Source: Laccaria trichodermophora
Lineage: Eukaryota > Basidiomycota > Agaricomycetes > Agaricales > Hydnangiaceae
Assembly: GCA_018417955.1 (NCBI GenBank)
Contig: JACTVC010000004.1
Location: 1,116,001 to 1,180,000 of the forward strand
Direction of reading: 5' to 3'
Length of the DNA: 64,000 nt
Shown here in pieces: positions 1-10,806 of the stretch. Every line of letters starts with the position of its first letter. Position 1 is the first letter of the stretch. The notes beneath the pieces were generated by a model, which was not told the origin of the DNA, made no database searches, and saw nothing but the letters and a program-made list of their open reading frames with translations. Both the position numbers and the translations under genes were made by a program.

Positions 1-2658
1 TCTTACAATTGGGACTCTTTCCCTCTACTTCGGCTCTACCACAGACAGCATTCACCTTCAATGTCCTTGATGACTACCTTTTAGAGAATTTGGAATGCAA
101 GACATCCGCCACCCATTACTATTCCAAACTCCGGAGAATTACCTCCAAAGCATTTCTGAAACAAGTCAAGGTAATATTGAAAATTCGGGAAGGGCACTAC
201 TGATTTAAAATGGGCCTACAGGACAGATATCGAGAGCTTCTGTGGGCCAGTTGTCAATGGAGAAGTTTGAAAGAATACAAATGGTTTGGCTTTGGGCACC
301 ATCATCGTTCACCAGGATCCGGGGAGTTAGCCCTTTTCTGTGCAGCATGCCCCCAGCCGGGGGTCAACCTTCCGGACAACTGGAAGGAGGATCCGGAGCA
401 ATGGGCCTATACTCAGGGCTTTGTATTGGATGGAAACTTTACTTGTAATCATAAGTTACAACGGAGGCCAGAAACGGATGTGTGGTTAAAGAATGGGGAG
501 GGATACATGGTGGAAACGACAAGATATAAGGAGCATTTAAAGATTGCTAAGGAGGTCAAGGAGGTGAGTCGATTTCCATCTGATCCGGACCATTTTGACT
601 TGGATCCCCTAGGCACCAACCTGCAATGAGCATCATGCCGTCAATGATAGGGCCCGTATTCACAAAGGATGTGATTCCACGGGACTCGGAGCTGCTGCAT
701 GTTTGAGACATGGCTGCTACTGTCCCGGGGGTGTTGTGGACTTTCAGAAGGGTGAAAGGTATTATTTCCAATCTGTCTATTGGTATTGTACTGAGACCCT
801 ACTCCTGGTAGACAAATGAACATGGATTATGCCCTTTGTGAAGCACTCAAGAACACAAAAACGGGGGACATATTGAAATGCATTGTTGTTTACGATGTGA
901 ATTGCCAGTACCATAAAAACTTTCAGAAATGGGTGGAGAAGAGCCCGTATCTCGAAGTTCATCCGGGCCTGATAATCATTCCTGGAATTGGCCTTTTCCA
1001 TGTCCACAGACATCAGTTGATCTGTCTGGCCAGGTTCTCACCCACTTTCATCGAGGGAGCGGGCCAGTCGGATGGTGAAATTCTGGAGACCCTTTGGTCT
1101 ATGCTCAATCACGTTGGTCGAATCTCCTGAACAATGACTCTCGCACATCGGACCGAAGTCCTTGACTCGCATATGGGGGATAACAATTGGAAAAAACTCG
1201 TGAACATGGGTAAGCTTCGAATATCGGGGTGAAACAGTTCTTAATTGAATTTAGTGTCCTCGTTATGCCGGAGATGGAAGAAAGTTCAGTCCGGACTTGC
1301 AGATGCGGAGGAAGAGTTAGCAAAACTTTCGGACACTGCTGGTCCTGAACAAATCCAACTTTGGAATGGACTTGCTGCAGAGGCCCAGAGGAACCGCGTT
1401 ACTGACCCCGCGGCAATGGATATCTATGAGGCGGAAGCTCCAAAAGGTACGTTCTTCTTTGCCTAACCTGAACACCCCTCATTTGCATTCATTTAACCAG
1501 TTCCAACCCAAAAGGATATTCAAGTTGTACTGATGGGAGAGGAATCAACCAGAAACGAATCACTGGGGATCACTTTATGGGTTACCACCGGAATCAAATT
1601 ACAGGAGGCTCAGTACGTTGCTCCCATTTCATCCATAACTCTCAGCTCATAAGAGCAGATTGGCGTTGAGCCGTTTTATCCGGATGATGGGGCGTAAGCC
1701 TACGGCGGATGACAAGGTCGATCTGGCTAAACGCCAGCAGCTATTTCTCCAGCGAATCGATGCTTTCGACAGAGAAGCTTCGGAGTTGTTTCCGGGAGTG
1801 GACTTTGCGACTGAGCAGATGTGGACACCGCCCGTGGAAGACGGATATGAGCATGAGGATGATTTAGAAATGCTGCTGGCGAATCCTCCCTCATATGACA
1901 CCCTGCTACCTGAATGCATGGAGATCATCCTGCCATCGGCCTTTACCGACCTCCCGGACCAAATGGCGATTGCCCGTCAGAGGGAGATACATCTCTGGAT
2001 GGCACAAGCAAACGATACATTGGGGGCCATAAGATTGGAAATAGGACACAAATCATTCATCTATTGAAAAGAAATTAATGGTCAGGAAAGTAAGAAGGGA
2101 AAGACCCGTGGATATGACCAAGTCAATACCGCGGATAGAAATCTGGCACACCACCTCCGGGTCTATGCACAAGCTTGATGGGCCTTGTCCGAACTGGGTG
2201 CATCCGCGGAGATTCTGAACAAGTACAAACCCATTCAAAAAAAGGATACACATACACTTCCGAACATTTCTCAGCCAAATGGTCGGGGCCATAGAAATGA
2301 GAATATTCCCTGGTTCTGGGGAATGAATATTCATGGGGATTCTATCGAAAGCTTTCATATGGAAGAATGCAGGTGATTTAGTGAATCTCTTTTTTTACGA
2401 CTAACGGATGCTCTAGTGTACCATGTAAACTATCTCCAGGCAAAGGCAAGACAAGATAGGTGGCTCAAGGAATTCAAGCTTGTTCTGCGGGAGATGCATT
2501 GGACTATGTTGTATTTCCAGCATCGGGCCGAGATGTGGGATGGTCTGGGGAGGGAAACTACACCAGGAAAAGGGTGCTATGCTAGGAGACAGGTGGGAAT
2601 GTGGCAGGCCTTTCAGACACAGGCCCTGGCAGACTTTCAACAGTCCGGAGCAATTTAA
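1..2658 (+). pseudogene. KDZ transposase, decayed, 5' end outside the window
   Basis: This is the C-terminal two thirds or more of a Kyakuja-Dileera-Zisupton (KDZ) transposase, which would cut and move DNA in the nucleus. Spliced exons give the family landmarks in order: a TAFTFNVLDDYL stretch near base 45, a cysteine pair (CAACPQPGVNLPDNW), the first catalytic Asp in VLDGNF, a cysteine-rich CNEHHAVN segment near 625, the second Asp in VVYDVNCQY near 885, and the catalytic Glu in QSDGEILETLWS near 1075. About seven short introns with GT-AG ends are needed, for example 169-220. Three in-frame TGA codons interrupt it, at 1128, 2065 and 2176. At each, related proteins as I remember them have Arg or the frame clearly continues, and I see no frameshift. 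The C-terminal helical part ends normally at 2658. The gene faces the TET gene, with 80 bases between their stops. Confidence 0.85.
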
Positions 2659-2738
2659 CCTCGTCTGCCCCAAGAATGTCTATGTTACGGTGGTTACGGA
2701 TGATGATTTAGATCTCATTTACATAACACGCTACCTAT

Positions 2739-4132
2739 TCAAATTAACGGTTTCCATTCCCCTCCCTGTTCCAGATATATAAGTCTTTCCATCTTCTCAT
2801 GTTCCCCCATTTCCAGCCAAGTGAGAAACACCTCATCCGACATCCACGGATGTTCCTCATATCCGAGCTGATGAAGTATCCGTTCCCTCACGAAGAAGGA
2901 AAAGCAATATCGTTCTTCTGTAGACTTGGACACGCCATGCCTCACGGACTTGGACAATACTGAAAGTAGAGTCCCCGGATTGTAGTGGAATTGAATCCCG
3001 ATACCTGGAAGTTCCACCCGAAGATCTGGGTCAATTGTACGACCGATGGTGGCAAGGAGGTCAAACATTCCCATGGGACTCTGACCATCCCTGTGAAATG
3101 GTGTTTCTCTTTGGCTTATGATTGATAGGCCCGTAAAGCCGCTCGCCCAGTATTGAAGTATTCGGCGGAGCCCTTCCACGTCTTGAATGGGATGGACGGG
3201 TGAAGGAGGCCTTCCCTCCGGATTTACAGAGCCCGTATTGGCAGCCCAGATAAAGGCGGCCCGCATAATACAATACTGCGCCGGATGCAAGACACTCATT
3301 ACTCCACCCATAAGAGCTTGAAAGTCTATAATATCGCAGAGAAACCGTAGACCTCCCCCAAAACCGTCCTTCAAGGCAGATGATGCCTGCAATGGTGTCC
3401 CATCGTACTGGCCACCTGTCAGCACATGCACAAGGACAAAAGGTAAACCATACCTCATGCCCAGCCCCAGTCCACAGGGGCGTAAGATTTACATTTCCCG
3501 CAGGTATCTCTGATGGTTCGGGAGTTCGAAAGTAAGCAGGGTCGTTGTGCCATCCACCTCCGGCCTGAGGCAGACTACTCTTCAAGTATGGCCGAAGATG
3601 AGCCAAGGCGCATATGAGACGATTCTAATAAATTGAAGGTAAATTGGGACAGAGAATCACAGCATAGTCCGGCTCACCTGGATGGTTTCAGAGATCGCCT
3701 CGGGCAAATACCATGCTAGAGTTAAACCCCGGGAATCCAGAATTCTTAGGGGTCTTCCTTCCAGAACCTCCTGTTCGTGGGGATATGCAGGTGGAAACTT
3801 CTTCATCAATTCGTTCTCCAAAGCCTCATTCATGCCTGTGGGAGGGATGGGTATTCTGATGACTAATGATAACTTTGACAAATACCTGTGGGTCGTGATC
3901 CCAACTCCCGAACGAACTCCTCAATTTCCCACTCCACTTGAATAGGCTTTGACGTCCATGCTTCCGTTATCACGGAGATCGCCTGTTCACATGCCATCAC
4001 AAGATCCTCACCCAATTCCTTGGGTGGAAAGTCATTGGGACCTTCCTGCAGGATGTTGTACTGGAGTCGCCCGGACATATAGAGGGCAACGTCATCTGTA
4101 AGAGCCTGTAGGGCAGTCAAATCACTGGTCAT
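2739..4132 (-). CDS. TET/JBP-family 2-oxoglutarate/Fe(II) dioxygenase
   Basis: This is a probable fungal TET/JBP dioxygenase, an enzyme family that oxidises 5-methylcytosine in DNA using iron, oxygen and 2-oxoglutarate. Four exons join without a stop into about 414 residues. It starts at the ATG at 4130-4132, with introns near 3861-3884, 3615-3651 and 3426-3454 (the last uses the acceptor just before TACGATGGG). The core shows the iron-binding HxD in PFHRDGQSP (about residues 297-299), the distal His in VRHG (about 349) and the 2-oxoglutarate Arg in EERYCFSFF (about 358). A WYLP segment near residue 120 is also typical of fungal members as I recall them. It converges on the KDZ transposase. 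Linkage of TET/JBP genes to KDZ transposons is established for basidiomycetes, so it is probably cargo of that element. Unlike the transposase it looks intact, and it ends in TGA. Confidence 0.85.
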
Positions 4133-4267
4133 GATGTCCCAAAATTATTATTATTTCCAGATCCTTATATACCAATTGGCCTCATGTCATCCTCATGTTT
4201 AATTAGACCACTTTAAACTTGACCTTCTATGACGCATAAAAGATGTAATGGAACATGCCTTGCAACA

Positions 4268-4349
4268 TCGCTGTGACTGAATGGTTAAATGCAAATGCTA
4301 CTAGCGTTAGTGTTATGGTCAGGTTCAGGGTTCGAATCCCACATGGTGA
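4268..4349 (+). ncRNA. tRNA-Ser-like sequence, probable SINE head or tRNA pseudogene
   Basis: This 82 nt stretch reads like a class II tRNA. The 5' TCGCTGT pairs over all seven positions (several G-U) with ATGGTGA at the 3' end. An A-box-like TGACTGAATGG and a B-box-like GGTTCGAATCC lie at the usual spacing. An anticodon loop CTACTAG can be drawn, with T33 and anticodon ACT. The T stem is poor and the anticodon stem has only four pairs, so a working tRNA is unlikely. A T-run at about 4370-4376 could terminate RNA polymerase III. The bases between the TET gene and this feature (4133-4267) hold only its presumed promoter. Confidence 0.5.
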
Positions 4350-4406
4350 CTTCCAATATTCATATTTGTTGTTTTTTGCCCTGACGTGAGTCACTAAGCC
4401 ATGAGG

Positions 4407-6055
4407 TGATCCATGAGCATGGGCAGCCCGCAGGTGTAATGGAACAAGTGCTGGTCCACGGATGTAAATACAGATTTGCTGGTCCATGGGTGTAACAGAC
4501 CAACAGCTGGTCTGTGAATGTAAAGGCACAATGGTTGGTCCATTTTGCAGGCCAGCTGCAAACGCGGCCCACGGGTGGGGGTCTGATGGAAGAGGGCCTA
4601 TTGTTCAAGGACCAGCAGGTGGTTCTTGGGTGTCCGCAGATGTAACGGAGCAGTAGGTAATCCGTCAGTCCGCGGATAAATGAATTGCTGGTCCGCGGGG
4701 GTAACAGAACAAGAGCAGGTCCGCAGATGAGAGCGCAGCCTGCGGGTGTAATGGAACAAGAGCTCGTCCGTGGATGTAACGGCACAATTGCTGGTCCACG
4801 GGTGTAACGGAATAACGGTCTGTGAATGTAAAGGCACAATTGTTGGTCCATTTTGCAGGCCAGCTGCAAATGTGGCCCACGGGTGGGGGGCTGATGGAAG
4901 AGGGCCTATTGTTCAAAGACCAGCAGGTGGTCCGTGAATGTCCGCAGATGTAACGGAGTGGTAGGTAATCTGTTGGTCCGCGGATAAATGAATTGCTGGT
5001 CCGCGGGGGTAACAGAACAAGAGCAGGTCCGCAGATGAGAGCGCAGCCTGCGGGTGTAATGGAACAAGAGCTCGTCCGTGGATGTAACGGCACAATTGCT
5101 GGTCCACGGGTGTAACGGAATAACGGTCTGTGAATGTAAAGGCACAATTGTTGGTCCATTTTGCAGGCCAGCTGCAAATGTGGCCCACGGGTGGGGGGCT
5201 GATGGAAGAGGGCCTATTGTTCAAAGACCAGCAGGTGGTCCGTGAATGTCCGCAGATGTAACGGAGTGGTAGGTAATCTGTTGGTCCGCGGATAAAAGAA
5301 TTGTTGGTCCGCGGGGGTAACAGAACAAGAGCAGGTCCGCGGATGAGAGCGCAGCCCGCGGGTGTAATGGAACAAGAACTGGTCCACAGATGTAAATACA
5401 GAATTGCTGGTCCACAGGTGTAACGGAATAACGGTCTGTGAATGTAAAGGCACAATTGTTCGTCCATTTCGCAAGCCAGCTGCAAACGTGGCCCACAGGC
5501 GGGGGGCTGATGGAAGAGGGCCAATTGGTCAAGGAGCAGCAGGTGGTCCGTGGGTGGCCACAGGTGTAATGGAGCAGCAGGTAATCCGTGGGTGTAATCG
5601 GAGACCCGCGGGGGAGCCACAAATGGTCCGTGGCTGTCATTGGAAACCCGCGGGCCAAACGGAAGAAGGTTCCGCGGGTCTAAGAGAACAAGAGCTGGAC
5701 ATCGTGGGTGTAACGGAATAAGATCCCGCGGGTGTCATGGACCTATTGTCGACCCGTGGGGTAATGGAACACAATCTGGCCCGTGTAGCGACCCACGGGG
5801 CTAACAGAACAAGTGCTGCCCCGTGGGGGTAATGAGCAACAGCCAGCCCGAGGGTGTAATGGATCAATTGTCGATCCGCGGGGGTAACGGAACATGATCT
5901 GGCCTGCGTGGCGACCCGCGGGGGTAACAGAACAAGAGCTACCCCGTGGGGGTAACTGCAGAACAGCCAACCTGCGGGTCTAATTGCACAATTGTGCGGC
6001 CATGGGTCCAACAGAACAGGAGCGGACCTGCGGGTTTACCAGACCAAAGCCCACA
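4407..6055. repeat. Higher-order satellite of GTCCGCGGGTGTAA-type units
   Basis: The region is built from 25-33 nt units resembling GGTCCGCGGGTGTAACGG followed by AACAAGAGCT. In 4550-5470 these are organised into a longer period of about 308 bp. The marker TTGCAGGCCAGCTGCAAA recurs near 4547, 4855 and 5161, and a variant occurs near 5467. Outside that block the short units continue as a looser array to about 6055. Minus-strand reading frames across it are long only because the unit lacks stops. I see no gene. Confidence 0.85.
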
Positions 6056-6099
6056 CCCGCAAAATTGAAATAATCATTTGGCTAACCTATGAACTATAG

Positions 6100-6480
6100 C
6101 TTATATCATGGCATGGGCCCGACTTACAAGCCATAGCATTGAAATTTTACCATTGGGCCCAACCTGTTCCCTTAACAAATACCTTACATTAGGCCCAACC
6201 ATCAACCATAGCTTAATAATTGGGCCATTGGGCCCAACCATCTCCCTTAACGATTTCCCTTCATTGGGCCCAACTATCAATGGTACCTTAATACCGTCAT
6301 ATATCAATGGCCAAAATTACCCCCATTTAAGCCATGTGGCCAATCTATAAACCCTTAGCTTGGACTGTGGCACCGTCGTTGGGCCCAACAATCAAATATA
6401 CATATTGTCATGTTGTTGGGCCAATGTATAGTATCATAATGTCTTTTGTAATTGGGCCCATTGGGGTAGCCCTATGACTT
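6100..6480. repeat. Array of the palindrome TTGGGCCCAA
   Basis: The ten-base palindrome TTGGGCCCAA and near variants recur about every 37 bp between 6113 and 6275. Further copies lie near 6380, 6415 and 6455. The spacers are AT-rich and share ACCATCAACC- and CCTTAAC-like segments, so this is a degenerate tandem repeat. No coding sequence is convincing. Confidence 0.65.
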
Positions 6481-7720
6481 ATTGGGACAATTGTCAATTT
6501 CTATTGTTATGGTTCCATAGCGTATCTACTGAATGCCCTGTTGTTCAATACCTTTTCTGTTAGACTAGCACCTCTTATATTTCTTGATACCTTTCTTGTG
6601 CCGTCTTTACCATCCAACCGCACATAGTCTGTGCTCATGTATTTTTGTAGATATCACTCTGTATTTACCCTTCGATCTGATATGACCTGTTCCGCTGCTT
6701 CCTGCAAACTTGAACAATTTTCATGGAGTGCTTTTGAACAGTTTTCATTGAGTGCTTTGATGTTCACGAAGTGCTTTTCTATCCACTTCCAAGGACCAAT
6801 ATTATGTAAAGTGTTACCCGCACTTCCAGTATTATGTAAACATCCAGTGTGAGATTTTTCCATCCTGGCGCTTGTCCGCCCCCACCTCCCAAGTGGTATT
6901 CCTGTCCCTCCCATGGTAGTTCCTCCAGTTGTGTCCCTCCCTCAGATGCTATACCCTTTCCCCCTTCTGAAACCCTGCTACAACAGGAATGAGTGTCTGT
7001 GGAATCGAACACAGGTGATTATTTGAGACAATGGTTGTCAGTAGCCGATGTTTGACTAACATCCGCTGTCTTCTCTAGATCATACGAAAATAGCGACGGC
7101 GCATCCAACCTCAATGCGTACATGTTCCCAATCACTCATACTAGCCCTGCCTCATACTTGCCCTGCCCCGACCAAATCTTCTCGTGGATCGTCTTCCATT
7201 CACTTGCAGTGAGGGCATTGTGGTTGCAGGCGATTCAAGTGCTGCAGTGCTGGGACAACCAGAACCACCTGTCAACGCCACTTCTTTTTTACTTTTTACT
7301 GCGAGAATCTATGATTTGTTTGACACTTAAACTACCCGATCACTGGACAGGCAGCAACCCTCTTTCTAGCTCAACCGCCCTCTTTTCGTCTTAACCACCA
7401 CTTTTCAGTCAACAAAACGACCCCCATTCTTCCTCACTCAATCCCCCATCCGCCTCTTCCAAGTTTTCTCACAACGCGACAGCATCTGATCCCAACGCGA
7501 CATTCTCCCTCATCTTGTTCATTATCATCTTGTACACATTTTTCATGTTTTTTTCTTTTTATTCGCTGACTTGTTGGCTTAGGACATGGCTCTGGACCCC
7601 TTGAGCTAGACTATTCAAAGTGGTCAAGTTGGGGCAGGTTCCGGATACAGCCTCAGACAGGCAATCAACACAACTCCCTGCGCACATCGCTCTGTCATCG
7701 ATTCAGCGTCACGCCGGGCC
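6481..7720. other. No recognisable gene
   Basis: I find no supportable gene, RNA or repeat array here. A short direct repeat (CCAGTATTATGTAAA and CCAATATTATGTAAA) lies near 6795-6840. The last 250 bases are presumably the promoter of the gene starting at 7721. Confidence 0.5.
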
Positions 7721-9729
7721 ATGCATTCGCCTTCTCCCTCTGCTTGTTCGGGTCTTCCCTCCAATCCCAATGAGTTGCAGTATCATCCACCTTATCCTCA
7801 ATTCAGCACTCCACAACGTCCATCTGACGAGGATGAAATTGTTTATGCTCCTACTGGAGACTCGGATCAACAGGCGATCGGTGGGTCCTTTCTGACTGGC
7901 CCCTGTAGTTATGCTCTTGAAGATTTTTTTGGACCAGGCGTTAATGAATCAGAAATGCAATCATTTTGCGCCGATGCTGAGGTGGTCATAACGCCTTCTC
8001 CACCACCTGCCGACCAACCCATCTTGAAAGCCAATTCAGCCAATCCCTTTCCTGCAGCCATCCCCAACCACTTCCCTGCAACCGCTCCCCTCAGAGTGCA
8101 AGAGCAGGCACAATCAGATCAAAAGCGCCAGGCGTTCCTGCTTGCCAACGGTTTCACAACATTGGCAACAAATCTGTTGAAAGCATCGACATCTGGTGCC
8201 CCCTCCAATACTGGCCGCGTTCCTTCGGTGCATCCAGTCAGTGATGAGCAAAAGGCACATGCGGATCGAAAGCTCAAGGAATTTCTTGACACTCAGGGTT
8301 TTACAACCCAACCAGAGCAACCGCCTTTGACTTCTGGGACTTCCACTGATGCGGATTACGCAGATTACAACTTCCCCGCTGAGGATGAAAACGACTCGCA
8401 ATGCCCCTCAGGGCTGGATGATAGCAACGGACCTAATGAAGAAGACCATGAAATCGTTTCCGGTACCGGAAAGGCATGGCAATGTGCTGGTTGCATCCCC
8501 AACACTACCTGGAAGAAGCTCAAGAGTGCGTTCCTCAAGTTGAACACAGACCTCGATCAGCTTGCCAGTGACACTGGCCGCACTCGTGAAAATATTATCT
8601 CTTTGTGGCAGAACACCCGCTCGCTCAAGCGAGCCTATCTCTCAGCATGGAACATCTATGAGATGTACTTTCGAGAACATCGCCCTCAGGAGCGCAAGAG
8701 GGTCGGCAACCCGAAGGCTACATGTGAGTTTGCTGTCCCCTTCTGGTCGCATCAGTATTGATGCCCCCAATAGGTGTGGAATGTTTCAAGAAGTTTAAAG
8801 AGACTCAGCCTAACTGGCTTGAGCTCTTGCATACGTACAACGATCTCAACAAGTCGGAGAAGACACTCACCACCATCCAGACGCGCAACCGCCGATTCCA
8901 AGCGCACATCGCCTCACTCAAGTCACTCGCTCTGACCGCTTCCAATTCTTCTGGTTTTGAAACCTTGTTCGTCACCGTCGGGAATTGTTTACACGAGGAT
9001 GCAGGCCTTTGTAACGTATATGTTAGTCCAGGCGCTGAGGGTGTAAGTGTTATTACAGGTACATATGACGTCCATTAAACTGATTTTTTTGGTTTCTAGT
9101 TTCTCGACCACTTCCATATTGACGACGACGAGTACTCCGGGCTTTTCTGTAACCACTTCTGGTACGAACCCATAGATGATCTCAGTAACATTTTCACTGA
9201 CCCCTTGACAGTAACCTCATTGCGCTGCAACTTGAGGACACTGTTGTCAACGCCCTCGAGGAGTCGCCCAATGTTTCACTCTTGCCGAAAAAAGTCAACC
9301 CAAGCCAGAAACCCAAGTGCAAGTATAAGGAAGACGATGGTGCCATGCCTATCATCACGGAGCCTCACGATTCCGACTATGAATTTGTTGACGAAGAAGA
9401 AAAAGGCAGCAGAGGCAGCAGAGCGGGGAGTGCCATCTGCTCCATGGCTTTAACCACATTGAAAACCATCATCAAAAACGGGCTCAATCGTCTTCTCAGT
9501 GCGTCTTTTTTTGCATACATATCTTTCTACGGCCGTCGCTAACATGACTACAGATAAAGTACATGCAGAGAATCTGCCCATGGGAAACCTCATCTGGAAA
9601 ACACTCCCAGAGTATCTTATGGAACAAGGCGTCCAGATCACCGGCTGGCCAGAAAACGTGCTTTTCCCCACCCAGAAGCTCAAACCGGACACTGCTCGGA
9701 ACTCATCGCAGGGACAGCCCAGGCTGTAA
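7721..9729 (+). CDS. Multi-exon protein of unknown function, 3' end probably truncated
   Basis: Five exons join into one frame of roughly 600 residues. Introns are near 8725-8772, 9049-9099, 9163-9210 and 9500-9553, all GT-AG. The first 230 residues are Ser/Pro/Gln-rich and probably disordered. A Cys pair (WQCAGC) precedes a helical, charged segment containing WNIYEMYFREHRPQERKR, then a CVECFKKFKE stretch. A highly acidic tract (SDYEFVDEEE) and an ILE/LEU-rich C-terminus (GNLIWKTLPEYL) follow. I know this only as a type of uncharacterised, multicopy mushroom protein and assign no function. It ends in QPRL exactly where a sequence shared with 61.31 kb begins (TGTAAGAATTGACC), so the native C-terminus may have been cut off by an inserted element. 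Confidence 0.6.
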
Positions 9730-10806
9730 GAATTGACCAAACTCCTGTGGATTAATCCCACTTTGCCTGTGACTCAGAGACTGGTCTTACCCAGTATTTC
9801 CAAAAGTCTGGGTTCCATTCCATGGGGGAACCAAAAAAAAAAATGGGCAATTCTGCCCAGAAATTGTTTAATCCATACAATAAAAGCAATCAAATGTAAT
9901 TCCGCGTGGTTCCGCCTCCTATATATATTTCCGCGTGGTTCTTCCCATCAAATATGTTTCTCGTGTAGTTATTATTAGCCAGACAGGCCGCTTCTATCAA
10001 ATCTGGTGTCATCTCCGCCAGCGCACCTTCCGTTGCTTTGATACACCATCAATTACAGTTCCAGGTATGTCTTCCACATGTCACAACTCATTTAATATGT
10101 TTTCCGCATTCTTATGTTACTATTTCATTTTACTTTTGGTCTCCCTTTCACATCTACCATTGTTTCCGCATCAATAAATCGATTTCGGCGTCCCAAAACC
10201 ATCACACTCGTCTTTTGTTCGATCAATATGATTCCACATTGTTGTTTGTTTGTTTTGTTTTTTTTTTCTTTGAAAAAAAAAAAAAGAAATTCCGGCCCTC
10301 CCCCCCCAATTCCTCCCAGCATAATTCACACACACCACCACACGGCCATCCCGTATTCCTCCTGCACTCATGTTAGAGCGGAAGATCACCCAAACCGGCC
10401 GTTGCGCGTAAGTTGAAGTTCACGGCAACGTCACGTGATGGTTCAACTTGTACACTCGATCGAGTATTATACGCCGCCCTCGTTACACCAAGAACTTATT
10501 ATACAAATACTATGTACATTACAAAGATATCTTGTATGTATTAAGAGTGTTCAAGAAAAGGGGACAAATGTATTAGAACAAGAAATGGGATTTAAGATGG
10601 CAAAAAGTGCAGTGACAGAAATTTCGGGATTGAGAAAAGCCAAGATACCAAAAAATGACTCGTATACACGCCTCACGGCACACTACTTGCCTGACACAAA
10701 TTGAAGCGGCGGGACCCTGACCAGGTTGTTCGATGCGAGTTGCGATGGTTCGTGAACACGATGTGCGAATGGCGGACTACTTTGAGGGCACGGATTGGCT
10801 GGCGGA
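9725..10806. other. Shared element boundary and non-coding flank
   Basis: About 30 bases from 9725 (TGTAAGAATTGACCAAA onward) match 61313-61345. Both copies lead, after 1.1-1.3 kb of AT-rich DNA, into the 3' end of a minus-strand gene of the same family. The rest is non-coding. It has homopolymer runs near 10255-10285 (a T-run then an A-run, able to form a hairpin) and two 30 bp tandem copies of GGCGGACTACTTTGAGGG-type sequence near 10771-10830. Confidence 0.5.

Noticed and set aside
4360..5658. Long minus-strand reading frames (up to 235 codons) in the satellite
   Set aside because: They follow the 25-33 nt and 308 bp repeat periods, occur in several overlapping frames at once and have no start context or domain.
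10125..10389. Overlapping plus- and minus-strand frames around the poly-T/poly-A run
   Set aside because: They span homopolymer runs and contain no domain; the region is non-coding flank.
9725..10400. Solo LTR starting TGTAAGAATTG
   Set aside because: Neither this copy nor the one at 61313 shows a matching CA end or a 5 bp target duplication.
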